64,000 bases of DNA from an uncultured Lachnospiraceae bacterium. GTDB lineage: Bacteria; Bacillota; Clostridia; Lachnospirales; Lachnospiraceae. The stretch lies in contig CAJUDZ010000011.1 in assembly GCA_910584965.1 (NCBI GenBank), positions 41,386 through 105,385 on the forward strand, read 5' to 3'. The position numbers and the translations under genes are program-made. This document shows positions 36,896 through 45,011 of the stretch, in pieces. Under the pieces are notes generated by a model, which saw only the letters and a list, made by a program, of their open reading frames with translations, did no database searches and had not been told where the DNA came from. Position 1 is the stretch's first letter; the number at the start of each line of letters is the position of its first letter.

Positions 36896-37195
36896 TTACA
36901 GCAGATAATGATTCTCTTTATCCGCCACCTGCAGCGCCGCGAGCGTATACGTTGCATAACCTTCGGCTACGAGCGGCTCCTGCCTGCACAAAGCCTCGGC
37001 CTCTTCGTAGCTTTCCGTTTTGAATATGACCATGCCCGCAACGCCGGGATATCCTTTGAACGGGCCGCAAAGCTCAATTTTTCCCTCGGCATCCAGCTTT
37101 TCCAAATTTTCCACATGCCTTGTAATAACGGCTTTGGTAACTTTGTTATACGTTTTCCCCTTTTTGATCATCATGACATACCGCCATTTTTCCAT
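36896..37195 (-). CDS. YciI-like (YCII-related) protein
   Basis: 99 aa ferredoxin-like fold protein: WRYVMMIKKG opening, TRHVENLEKLDAEGKIELCGPFKG, GMVIFKTESYEEAEALCRQEPLVAEGYATYTL. These match YciI-like dimers, whose active-site His/Asp pair is often kept; the His of TRHVENL may be that residue. It lies 52 bp after the WYL regulator gene and is probably its co-transcribed target or partner. Enzymatic role unknown. Confidence 0.85.
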   Translation of the reverse strand: MEKWRYVMMIKKGKTYNKVTKAVITRHVENLEKLDAEGKIELCGPFKGYPGVAGMVIFKTESYEEAEALCRQEPLVAEGYATYTLAALQVADKENHYLL

Positions 37196-37247
37196 GTTTT
37201 TACCTCCTGTAAAATGTTTGATATTCGGCCGTACTTCTTAAAATTGT

Positions 37248-38159
37248 TCACTGAGAATAGATACTGACGATTTCGGCCGCCCTTTCCCGCAGCATGACGC
37301 GGGCCGTTTCCGGGGCAATGATTTCGACATACTTCCCGAAAGAAAGAAGATAGTGGAACAGCCAGTTATTCAGCTCATAGGGAGCTTCCACATAATAATA
37401 TCCATCCTCTCCCGGACAGACCAGGCTTTCCTGAAATTCATCGTACAGCCTGTGCGCAATTTCAGGCGAAAACTTTAATTTCAAAACGGGAACATTATCG
37501 TTTCCGCCGCATTCGGATACCAGCGAATAGTCCGGCGGCAGTTCCCGTTCAAACGTTTCGGACAATACTGTAAGATGCCTTACCCTGGACAAACGGAAAA
37601 TCCTGATTTCTTCTTTGTATCTGCAATACCCGACGATATACCAGGCATGGGACTTAAAGACCAGCCGCAGCGGTTCTACTGTTCTTTCCGACTTTTTCAG
37701 CTCCGAATTAAAATAGCTGAACGTAATCACATGCTTGCCCAGAATCGCATCCTGCAGTTCGGAAAACCTGATTTTTTCTTTTTCATCGCTTCCCCAATAG
37801 GAAAAATCAATCTCCAGCCATTTCTGCTCCCGCGCGTTTCTGAATACGGCGCCGATTTTACTTAGAGCCGTTTCCGCATCAGGATACCGGGCTGCCTGTA
37901 AAATCTGTAATCCCTGGCAGACACGCTGCCATTCCTCGTCAGACAATACGGATTTGTCGATCGTGTAACCGTCTATGAGGGATATACCCCCGCCGGTTCC
38001 CTTTGCGGATACTACCGGTATCCCGGCAATCGACAAAATATTGATATCCCGGTAAACCGTCCTCGTCGATACATGGAAAAAACCGGCTAATTCCTTTGCG
38101 GTCACATGCCCGTGACTGACGATATAAAAAACCATCTGAACCAGGCGTTCTATCTGCAT
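37248..38159 (-). CDS. WYL-domain transcriptional regulator (HTH_11-WYL)
   Basis: 303 aa. N-terminal winged HTH (MQIERLVQMVFYIVSHGHVTAKELAGFFHVSTRTVYRDINILS...), then a WYL domain with LVFKSHAWYIVGYCRYKEEIRIFRLSRV and a C-terminal WCX region. Such proteins sense a ligand (often nucleic-acid derived) and repress or activate nearby genes. The ATG at 38159 follows GTAAGGAG; a longer frame to 38198 is not needed. The adjacent YciI gene is the likely target. Confidence 0.9.
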   Translation of the reverse strand: MQIERLVQMVFYIVSHGHVTAKELAGFFHVSTRTVYRDINILSIAGIPVVSAKGTGGGISLIDGYTIDKSVLSDEEWQRVCQGLQILQAARYPDAETALSKIGAVFRNAREQKWLEIDFSYWGSDEKEKIRFSELQDAILGKHVITFSYFNSELKKSERTVEPLRLVFKSHAWYIVGYCRYKEEIRIFRLSRVRHLTVLSETFERELPPDYSLVSECGGNDNVPVLKLKFSPEIAHRLYDEFQESLVCPGEDGYYYVEAPYELNNWLFHYLLSFGKYVEIIAPETARVMLRERAAEIVSIYSQ

Positions 38160-38275
38160 CACAGCACTCCTTACATAATCCTCTCCTGAAAAAGGCACAA
38201 ATTTACTATAACACTTTCAATATGACATATAGCTGTCCCATTGGATCATTTTTTCTCACAAATTCCGGCAAAGCA

Positions 38276-38313
38276 AAATGCTATGCAATCGGAAAACCTT
38301 TTGCATAGCATTT
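38276..38313 (-). terminator. groEL terminator
   Basis: AAATGCTATGCAA (38276-38288) pairs perfectly with TTGCATAGCATTT (38301-38313); TTTTGCTTT follows on the minus strand. Confidence 0.85.
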
Positions 38314-38331
38314 AAAATTTTTTTGTAAAAT

Positions 38332-39957
38332 TTACATCATGCCGCCCATTCCTGCGCCGCCTGCGGGCATTGCGGGTTCTGCTTCTTTGATGTTTGCAAC
38401 AACCGACTCCGTTGTGAGGAGTGTGGATGCAACGCTTGTCGCATTCTGCAATGCGCTTCTGGAAACCTTCGCCGGATCCAGAATGCCGGCTTCTACCATG
38501 TCAACATACTCTTCTTTGAGCGCGTCGAAACCGACTCCGACGTTGGACTCTCTTACTTTGCTGATGATAACGGAGCCTTCCAGGCCGGCATTGGCAACGA
38601 TATGGTACAAAGGAGATTCCAGCGCTTTCAGTACGATCTGCGCACCGGTCTTCTCGTCGCCTTCCAGTGTATCAGCCAGTTTGGAAACTTCTTTGGATGC
38701 GTGGATATATGCGGAACCGCCGCCTGCGATAATGCCTTCTTCTGCTGCCGCTCTTGTTGCCGCAAGCGCATCTTCCAGACGAAGCTTCGCTTCTTTCATC
38801 TCCGTTTCCGTTGCTGCGCCGACGCGGATTACCGCAACGCCGCCTGCCAGTTTTGCAAGACGCTCCTGTAATTTCTCTTTATCGAAATCGGAAGTAGTCT
38901 CTTCGATCTGTTTTTTGATCTGTCCGATTCTCGCCTCGATCGCTGCCTTGTCGCCTTCGCCGTCAACGATAACGGTGTTTTCTTTCTGAATTTTCACGGA
39001 TTTTGCACGGCCGAGCTGATCCATCACAGCGTCTTTTAATTCCAGTCCGAGTTCGGAACTGATCACCTGACCGCCTGTCAGAATCGCGATATCCTCTAAC
39101 ATTGCCTTTCTTCTGTCGCCATAGCCGGGCGCTTTAACGGCTACCACATTGAATGTGCCGCGCAGTTTGTTGACGATCAGTGTCGTCAGCGCTTCGCCTT
39201 CCACGTCTTCCGCGATGATCAGCAGTTTTGCGCCGGACTGTACGATCTGCTCCAGAATCGGAAGAATTTCCTGAATGTTGGAAATCTTCTTATCCGTAAT
39301 CAGGATGTACGGATTTTCCAGCGTCGCTTCCATCTTATCCATATCCGTCGCCATATAAGCGGAGATATAGCCTCTGTCAAACTGCATGCCTTCTACCAGA
39401 TCTAACTCTGTCAGCATGGTCTTGCTTTCTTCAATCGTAATAACGCCGTCGCCGGATACTTTTTCCATAGCGTCCGCTACGAGCTGTCCTACTTCCTCAT
39501 CGCCCGCGGAAATAGCCGCTACTCTTGCGATATGCTCCTTGCCGTTTACTTTGGAGCTCATCTTCGCGATCGCCTCTACCGCAGCATCCGTTGCCTTCTT
39601 CATGCCTTTTCTCAAAATAATCGGATTAGCGCCTGCTGCCAGGTTCTTCATACCCGCATTTACCATTGCCTGTGCCAGAACCGTCGCCGTCGTCGTGCCG
39701 TCACCCGCAACATCGTTTGTCTTGGTTGCAACTTCTTTTACAAGCTGTGCGCCCATGTTCTCGAAAGCATCTTCCAGTTCGATCTCTTTTGCGATCGTAA
39801 CGCCGTCGTTTGTGATCAGCGGCGCGCCATAGGATTTATCCAAAACAACGTTTCTTCCTTTCGGTCCAAGTGTGACTCTTACCGTATCGGTCAGTTTATT
39901 AACGCCGGCTTCCAAAGCTGCCCTTGCCTCTGCTCCATATTTGATTTCCTTTGCCAT
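38332..39957 (-). CDS. groEL: Chaperonin GroEL
   Basis: 541 aa, full-length group I chaperonin: AKEIKYGAEARAAL start, LGPKGRNVVLDKSYG, nucleotide motif GDGTTTATVLAQ, GAQLVKEVATKTND and the C-terminal flexible tail ending GGAGMGGMM. Fourteen subunits fold proteins with GroES and ATP. It lies 97 bp after groES in one CIRCE-controlled transcript. Confidence 0.98.
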   Translation of the reverse strand: MAKEIKYGAEARAALEAGVNKLTDTVRVTLGPKGRNVVLDKSYGAPLITNDGVTIAKEIELEDAFENMGAQLVKEVATKTNDVAGDGTTTATVLAQAMVNAGMKNLAAGANPIILRKGMKKATDAAVEAIAKMSSKVNGKEHIARVAAISAGDEEVGQLVADAMEKVSGDGVITIEESKTMLTELDLVEGMQFDRGYISAYMATDMDKMEATLENPYILITDKKISNIQEILPILEQIVQSGAKLLIIAEDVEGEALTTLIVNKLRGTFNVVAVKAPGYGDRRKAMLEDIAILTGGQVISSELGLELKDAVMDQLGRAKSVKIQKENTVIVDGEGDKAAIEARIGQIKKQIEETTSDFDKEKLQERLAKLAGGVAVIRVGAATETEMKEAKLRLEDALAATRAAAEEGIIAGGGSAYIHASKEVSKLADTLEGDEKTGAQIVLKALESPLYHIVANAGLEGSVIISKVRESNVGVGFDALKEEYVDMVEAGILDPAKVSRSALQNATSVASTLLTTESVVANIKEAEPAMPAGGAGMGGMM

Positions 39958-40054
39958 GATGAATCTTCCTCCTGAAATTATTTTCTGTTTCTGCTTTTAC
40001 AGCTTCTCATATTCTCTGCGAAACGCCTGTTGGCGCAGGCATCGGATTTTCTTC

Positions 40055-40342
40055 TCATCCTTCGCATACTGCCAGAATATCATTCTGTCTTACGATAATA
40101 TACTCTTCTTCTTCGATCTTTACTTCCGTTCCGGAATATTTGGAATAGATCACCTGATCGCCGACTTTTACTTCCATCTTTACTTCTTTGCCGTCCACAA
40201 CGCCGCCCGGCCCTACTGCGATTACTTCTGCCTGCTGCGGTTTCTCCTTGCTCTGTCCCGGAAGAACGATGCCGGATTTGGTCGTCTCCTCGGCTACTAA
40301 CTGTTTCAATACAACTCTGTCACCAAGTGGTACTAATTTCAT
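40055..40342 (-). CDS. groES: Co-chaperonin GroES
   Basis: 95 aa: MKLVPLGDRVVLKQL opening, the mobile loop EETTKSGIVLPGQSKEKPQ that docks on GroEL, and GDQVIYSKYSGTEV. The ATG at 40342 follows GAAGGAGG; the longer frame to 40438 runs into the CIRCE element and is not the start. Confidence 0.97.
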   Translation of the reverse strand: MKLVPLGDRVVLKQLVAEETTKSGIVLPGQSKEKPQQAEVIAVGPGGVVDGKEVKMEVKVGDQVIYSKYSGTEVKIEEEEYIIVRQNDILAVCEG

Positions 40343-40431
40343 ATTTTCTGCCTCCTTCAATAATATCCCTTCATTTACGGCAGCCGGCTGTGCTTTCTCT
40401 TTCGGGCGGCCGCCATCCTTTTGTTGTTCTG

Positions 40432-40458
40432 TTAGCACTCATTTGTGTCGAGTGCTAA
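40432..40458 (-). promoter_or_regulatory. Perfect CIRCE operator (HrcA site) of groESL
   Basis: TTAGCACTC (40432-40440), a 9-bp spacer and GAGTGCTAA (40450-40458): both half sites match the CIRCE consensus exactly. HrcA bound here represses groESL until heat or misfolded protein titrates it. Confidence 0.97.
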
Positions 40459-40469
40459 TCGTTAAGCAT

Positions 40470-40498
40470 ATATTAGTTTTATCCCTGTCACTTTGCAA
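40470..40498 (-). promoter_or_regulatory. Promoter of groESL
   Basis: Minus strand: -35 TTGCAA (40493-40498), 17-bp spacer, -10 TAATAT (40470-40475), 11 bp upstream of CIRCE. Confidence 0.75.
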
Positions 40499-40636
40499 AC
40501 TTAAACAAAGTTCTATTTCTTTTATTTTCTTGAAATTATCTCTTGTTTTCTTCCATTTTCTCTTATTTTCTTATCACCTCCCAAAAATTTGAATTTAATA
40601 CTTTTTTTAGAATTGCCGATAATCGGCATAATAATA

Positions 40637-40654
40637 CCGGGCCGCAGGGCCCGG
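40637..40654 (-). terminator. GC hairpin after the GGDEF gene
   Basis: CCGGGCC (40637-40643) pairs with GGCCCGG (40648-40654) with a 4-base loop just past the stop. A second palindrome TGCCGATAATCGGCA follows at about 40614-40628. No U run, so termination is uncertain. Confidence 0.5.
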
Positions 40655-40661
40655 CATGCAC

Positions 40662-41588
40662 TTATTTTCCTTTTTCCAGCCGCTCCCGGTATCCGGGCGC
40701 GTTTTTAATTTCAAACTTGTTATCAAACATCTCATATTCCGCATCCGGCAGCTTATCCGCTATTTTTTCCTCTACGTTCGTTTTATAGACGATGCCGCAG
40801 GCCACGGAAGGTGCCAGCTTTTCATCCTCAAAAGCGAGACAGTCTGCCTGTACTCTCTGACAGTATGCCTCCGCTTCGCCTTCGTCCGCCATCGGAATCA
40901 ATATGACAAACACATCGCCGTCCACGCGGCCGATCTCATAATCCGCTTTTGCTTCTTTCTGTAAAAATCCGGCAATCGTTTTGATCAGACGGTCGCTCTC
41001 TTCATCGCCGAAATGATCGTTGACATATTTCCAGTCGTTGATGTTCGCATTGATCACGGCCACCGGAACGACTTCCGAAGCGTCCATTGCCCGCATGCGC
41101 TCTTCAAAATAGAATTTATGATAAACACCCGTCAGCGCGTCATTCGTTTCCCCGTTTACCGTCTGCACATGCTTTTCACCAAGACGCTCTTCCAGTTCGT
41201 CCATATAAATCGCGTATTCCCGGTGTCTGTACGCCTCTTCGCCGAGGCAGGAAAACATCCTTACTTCCGCGTCAAGCATATCTTCGACAAGCTGCTCTTT
41301 GCCCGTTTCCACGCCGTCCGTTTTCACATAAAGATGCGCGATCGTCCTGTTGCAGACCCGCACCTTTTTCCCCGGTTCTCCTACCACATCCGGCAGAAAT
41401 CCGGCAAAATTCCCGACGGATACGACCTTCTCTCCGTGCCGGTCCGTCAGCAAAAGCTCCGCTCCCGTCAGCGCCGCAAGCGCCTTTAAATGTTCCCGTA
41501 ACGAATCCACCGGATACAGATTATCCATCGCATAATTTTTAATATTTTCCCTGATTCTCTTTTCAAAAGGAACCGCTCCGTAGTCCAT
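40662..41588 (-). CDS. GGDEF-domain protein with degenerate active site
   Basis: 308 aa. The N-terminal half (about 10-150) looks like a sensor region with three Cys (one each in RVCNRTIAHLY and MFSCLGEEAY) but no family I recognise. The C-terminal half is a GGDEF domain (GVYHKFYFEERM, INDWKYVNDHFGDEESD) whose signature reads DGDVF, losing the catalytic Glu. It is probably not an active diguanylate cyclase; it may bind nucleotide or act as a scaffold. The ATG at 41588 has AGGAGAGG upstream. Divergent from the MotA-like/LuxR genes. Confidence 0.85.
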   Translation of the reverse strand: MDYGAVPFEKRIRENIKNYAMDNLYPVDSLREHLKALAALTGAELLLTDRHGEKVVSVGNFAGFLPDVVGEPGKKVRVCNRTIAHLYVKTDGVETGKEQLVEDMLDAEVRMFSCLGEEAYRHREYAIYMDELEERLGEKHVQTVNGETNDALTGVYHKFYFEERMRAMDASEVVPVAVINANINDWKYVNDHFGDEESDRLIKTIAGFLQKEAKADYEIGRVDGDVFVILIPMADEGEAEAYCQRVQADCLAFEDEKLAPSVACGIVYKTNVEEKIADKLPDAEYEMFDNKFEIKNAPGYRERLEKGK

Positions 41589-41636
41589 ACCGCATACCTC
41601 TCCTATCCCCATTGATTCTATTGCAAATCTGTGTTA

Positions 41637-41665
41637 AGTATACCTTTTTTCTTGAAATTTGTCTA
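41637..41665 (-). promoter_or_regulatory. Predicted promoter of the GGDEF gene
   Basis: Minus strand: -35 TAGACA (41660-41665), 17-bp spacer, -10 TATACT (41637-41642). Confidence 0.65.
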
Positions 41666-41687
41666 CCCTCTGTAAACAGGAGGAAGC

Positions 41688-41903
41688 GCCCATAACAGGC
41701 GGCAGCAAACCGGAGCAAGGCGTCGGGCGGAGCATGGTTCTCTGGCGGAGGCCCTGGAAAAGCGCCGGTACTTAGTGAAAAAGACGCTTTGCGGCTTTTG
41801 AACTTAGCACCGCTGCCGCTTTTCGCGGAGCGGAAGCGTGCCTCCAAAGAGAACCATGCTCCGCCCGGCGCCCCGCTCCGGTTTGCTGCCGCCTGTTATG
41901 GGC
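41688..41903 (+). repeat. Complete long-hairpin element (copy B), 216 bp
   Basis: The outer arms (41688 to about 41744 and about 41847-41903) are inverted repeats: over the outermost 56 bases only three differ, all transitions. Inside lies the shared core running from GGCGGAGGCCCTG to GCGGAGCGGAAGCGTGCCTC, with an inner stem AAAAGCG/CGCTTTT. The whole could fold into one very long hairpin in RNA or single-stranded DNA. It occupies the space between two divergent promoters. Short open frames in it are by-products of the repeat. Confidence 0.9.
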
Positions 41904-41941
41904 ACACTACTACCAAAATACTACTGAAAGAAGTATGGTAT

Positions 41942-41970
41942 TTTACAGACTTTTACTCTATGCTTATTAT
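41942..41970 (+). promoter_or_regulatory. Predicted promoter of the MotA-like/LuxR/EAL genes
   Basis: Plus strand: -35 TTTACA (41942-41947), 17-bp spacer, -10 TATTAT (41965-41970). An inverted repeat AAAATAC...GTATTTT (41915-41921 / 41938-41944) overlaps the -35 box and may be an operator. Confidence 0.65.
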
Positions 41971-42005
41971 AGAAACATATATACTGACAAAAAAGGAGGT
42001 CTCCC

Positions 42006-42536
42006 ATGTATTTTATTTCCATTCTCGCTGTCGTTATCGCATCGGTCATCCTGAGTTTTTCGCTGACCCTTTCCGTTTCCTTCAAAAATTTTCTGGATTT
42101 TCCGAGTCTGCTGCTGATTCTGCTCCTCAGCATTCCGATTCTGATTTCATCCGGGCTTCTCAGGGACTTTAACAATGCTTTCCGCATTGCCATAGGGAAA
42201 AAGAAAAGCGGCGGCCTGACCGAAATCAAGCGGGCCTGTAAGGCCGTCGGCCTGATGATCCGCACCTTCCTGTTAAGCGGCCTTTTTCTGTTTCTGATTT
42301 CCATGATCACGGTACTTCACTCTCTGGATACGCCGGATGCGCTTGGACCCGCAATTTCCGTTTCCCTGCTCTGCTTCATCTATGGCACGGCGCTTGCCCT
42401 TATGCTGCTCCCCATCAGAGCCATTTTGCAGGTACGCATCATTGAGTTCATGCAGGAACCGGAAAACGGGCTTTTACAGGAAAAAGAAGACCCGCACGGC
42501 GGATACGCAGAGGAAACACAATCGGAAACGGAGTAG
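42006..42536 (+). CDS. MotA/TolQ/ExbB-like membrane protein
   Basis: 176 aa with four hydrophobic segments. The helix pair ITVLHSLDTPDALGPAISVSLLCFIYGTALALMLLP closely follows the MotA/ExbB pattern (LxxLDxPxALGPxIAVALLxxxYG). A short cytoplasmic loop (RDFNNAFRIAIGKKK) links helices 2 and 3. It is shorter than flagellar MotA and has no MotB/ExbD partner nearby, so it may be a proton-channel relative with another job. AAGGAGG lies 6 bases before the ATG. The LuxR gene follows after 3 bp. Confidence 0.65.
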   Translation: MYFISILAVVIASVILSFSLTLSVSFKNFLDFPSLLLILLLSIPILISSGLLRDFNNAFRIAIGKKKSGGLTEIKRACKAVGLMIRTFLLSGLFLFLISMITVLHSLDTPDALGPAISVSLLCFIYGTALALMLLPIRAILQVRIIEFMQEPENGLLQEKEDPHGGYAEETQSETE

Positions 42537-42539
42537 CCT

Positions 42540-43220
42540 ATGAAAAATCTTGCCAAAACGGCGTCCCTTCTTACTTATATTGTCATTTTATCAATTTTGT
42601 TACAATTCAGACTGTCAGAACTGTTCGATTTCAAACAGTTCTGCCTTGTTCTTGCCGGCATGTTCCTTCTTTTCTTTCCGGGCTTCAGCCGCGGTGAAAC
42701 CAGACAAAATTATGCCGGTCAGCTGGCCTCCTGTGCGCTTTATGCCAGCTATATCCAGACTTTTATCCTTCTTTTTCTGCTTCTGTCAACGGAGGTAACG
42801 CAGGAGCATCTGTTCCGGGAAGTCGCATTGCGGTGCCGTCCCATCCTGTACGGCATCTGTCTTTGGGTTATTTTCTCCATTGAACCGGAAAAAACGCCCG
42901 AAAGCAGAACTGTTCCGGACAGCGGTCCCGCAAAATCGCCCGCACCGGAAATGCCGGAAGAGCGAAAGTATAAAACGGCATCGGAAACTTACGAAGCTTA
43001 CCGCCGTCTTGGCCTGACAAACCGGGAATCGGAACTTGCGCTTTTGATCGAAAAAGGAAAGAGCAACAGCGAAATCGCCGCGGAACTGAACATTTCCGAA
43101 ACAACGGTAAAAAAACATATTTCAAATATTTTCGAAAAACTAAAGATCAGCCGCCGGGAACAGATACGGGAACAGCTCCGGCAGACGGCTTCCAATTCCC
43201 AACCTGATGTGTTAAAATAG
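42540..43220 (+). CDS. Membrane-anchored LuxR-type transcriptional regulator
   Basis: 226 aa. The N-terminal half has three to four membrane helices; a Pro/Glu linker follows, then a C-terminal LuxR HTH: LTNRESELALLIEKGKSNSE, with TTVKKHISNIFEKL as recognition helix. No receiver domain. It probably senses a membrane signal directly. Weak GGAG before the ATG and a 3-bp gap to the MotA-like gene suggest coupling; the redox/GGDEF-EAL gene follows after 38 bp. Confidence 0.88.
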   Translation: MKNLAKTASLLTYIVILSILLQFRLSELFDFKQFCLVLAGMFLLFFPGFSRGETRQNYAGQLASCALYASYIQTFILLFLLLSTEVTQEHLFREVALRCRPILYGICLWVIFSIEPEKTPESRTVPDSGPAKSPAPEMPEERKYKTASETYEAYRRLGLTNRESELALLIEKGKSNSEIAAELNISETTVKKHISNIFEKLKISRREQIREQLRQTASNSQPDVLK

Positions 43221-43258
43221 CTAATAAATCATATTTTTGTATCAGGTGGAGGAATATC

Positions 43259-45007
43259 ATGACGCATAAAGAAAAAGCCGTGCAGCTTTTGAATCAGCAA
43301 TACCACTGTTCTCAGGCATTATTTGGCTCCTTCGCGGAGGATTTCGGACTCGATTTAAAAACCGCTTTCAAAATAAGCACCTGTTTTGGCGCCGGCATGC
43401 GTCAGGGCGGAACATGCGGCTGTATCACCGCTTCTTTGCTGATACTGGGACTGGCCCTCGGATTCTACGATTCCCAGGATCGGGAACTGGAGGTATACGC
43501 AAATAACAAAACCGAAGAATTGATACGCCTTTTTACGGAAAAAATGGATGGCGCGGTCAACTGCCGGGATATTCTCGGCAAAGACATTACCAGGCCGGAG
43601 GAAATGGCCGTCATCCGCCAGGAAGGACTGATTCTGAAAAAGTGCCCGCGCGCGCTGAATGTCAGCATCGACATTCTGGAAGAAATGCTCGCCGATATTC
43701 TCAAAAATAAAACGGAAAGCGCCATTTCCCCGGAAGATCTTCCGAAGACAGACGAAATGCAGAGCATTCTGAAAGGGGTTGCCCGTTTGAAATGTTTCCG
43801 CAGAAACGTCAATAACCTTCTCCATTCCTCCTCCCGGAAAATCGGATTTATCCAGTTCGATATTTCCAGATTTAAGATTATCAACGATCTGTACGGAGAG
43901 AGATTCGGCGATGAAATCCTCGATTTTATCAACAGACAGTTAAAGGAATTATGCCGTCCCGATCAATATTCTGTGAATCTGCGCAGCGATGTTTTCATGA
44001 TCGTAACAGAATATGAAACGGATGACGAACTTTTGACATTCATTCACCGGATCGACGAAAGCATCAACTGTTTCAAGGACGTAAAGCTTCATATTACATT
44101 CGGTGTCTACACGGCTGAGGATGAAGCCGCCGAGATGAGGCAGATGGAAGACCGCGCCGCTATGGCGAGAAAATCTTCCAAAAATAATATTCTGACAAAC
44201 ATTCTTTTTTATAAGGAACAGTTTAAGGAAACGCTCTATAACAGAAAATTTATCGAAGAAAACATGGAAAACGCCATCGCTGAAAACCAGTTTATGATGT
44301 ACCTTCAGCCGAAATACAGCATTACGCGGAATAAGATTATCGGCGCGGAAGCCCTTGTCAGATGGCGTCATCCCACCCGCGGCATGATCTATCCCGACCA
44401 GTTCATCCCCATAATTGAAGAAAACGGCTTCATCAAAAAAGTCGATTATTATATCTGGGAAAAAGCATGTCTTTTTATTAAAAAATGTCAGGATGCGGGC
44501 ATTCATTCCTGTCCCGTCTCCGTCAATGTTTCCCGCATTCATCTGCGCGATAACGAATGTATCGGCGTGCTTTCCGGCCTCATAGAAGAAAACGGCATTT
44601 CCCGGAAACTTCTCGAACTGGAAATCACCGAAACGGCTGACAGCCAGCAGGTGAGCAAAAAAGCTCTTGCGCTCAGGGAAGAAGGTTTTACCCTTTTAAT
44701 GGATGATTTCGGAAGCGGCTACTCTTCCCTGAACATTCTTCTGGAAACACCGTTCGACGTCATCAAACTGGACCGAAAATTCATAGAAAACATGATGGTA
44801 TCCGACAAGGGCAGATTAATTCTGGAACAAGTTGTCTCCATGTCGGACAAATTAGGTCTTGGCCTGCTCGCAGAAGGCGTGGAGACCCGCGAACAGATCG
44901 ATCTGCTGCAAAAAATCGGCTGCGATCAGGTGCAGGGCTATTATTATGCAAAGCCTATGCCGGAAGAAGATTTTTTTGCGCTGCTGACCGGACAGCCGAA
45001 TGCCTGA
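43259..45007 (+). CDS. C_GCAxxG_C_C redox domain fused to degenerate GGDEF and intact EAL
   Basis: 582 aa, cytoplasmic. Residues 1-135 match the C_GCAxxG_C_C family (HCSQALFGSFAEDFGLD, STCFGAGMRQGGTCGC, NCRDILGKDI, KKCPRAL): conserved cysteines, probably metal or redox active. Then a GGDEF domain with the signature degenerated to RSDVF (near 243), so no cyclase activity is expected. The EAL domain keeps its catalytic set: EALVRW (near 363), VNVSR, ELEITETA, DDFGSGYSSL, KLDRKFI, EGVET, QGYYYAKPM. Predicted c-di-GMP phosphodiesterase controlled by redox state. Confidence 0.9.
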   Translation: MTHKEKAVQLLNQQYHCSQALFGSFAEDFGLDLKTAFKISTCFGAGMRQGGTCGCITASLLILGLALGFYDSQDRELEVYANNKTEELIRLFTEKMDGAVNCRDILGKDITRPEEMAVIRQEGLILKKCPRALNVSIDILEEMLADILKNKTESAISPEDLPKTDEMQSILKGVARLKCFRRNVNNLLHSSSRKIGFIQFDISRFKIINDLYGERFGDEILDFINRQLKELCRPDQYSVNLRSDVFMIVTEYETDDELLTFIHRIDESINCFKDVKLHITFGVYTAEDEAAEMRQMEDRAAMARKSSKNNILTNILFYKEQFKETLYNRKFIEENMENAIAENQFMMYLQPKYSITRNKIIGAEALVRWRHPTRGMIYPDQFIPIIEENGFIKKVDYYIWEKACLFIKKCQDAGIHSCPVSVNVSRIHLRDNECIGVLSGLIEENGISRKLLELEITETADSQQVSKKALALREEGFTLLMDDFGSGYSSLNILLETPFDVIKLDRKFIENMMVSDKGRLILEQVVSMSDKLGLGLLAEGVETREQIDLLQKIGCDQVQGYYYAKPMPEEDFFALLTGQPNA

Positions 45008-45011
45008 CTGA

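Noticed and set aside
41688..41903. Retron msr-msd or group II intron interpretation of the hairpin elements
   Set aside because: No reverse transcriptase gene near any copy and no domain V-like segment; inverted arms alone are not enough.
41563..42172. Open frames on both strands within the 41.7-42.1 kb interval
   Set aside because: Same reason: they read through hairpin element B and lack ribosome sites.
42006..42536. Flagellar stator gene motA
   Set aside because: Only the channel-like helix pair matches; the protein is short, has no motB partner and no flagellar genes are nearby.
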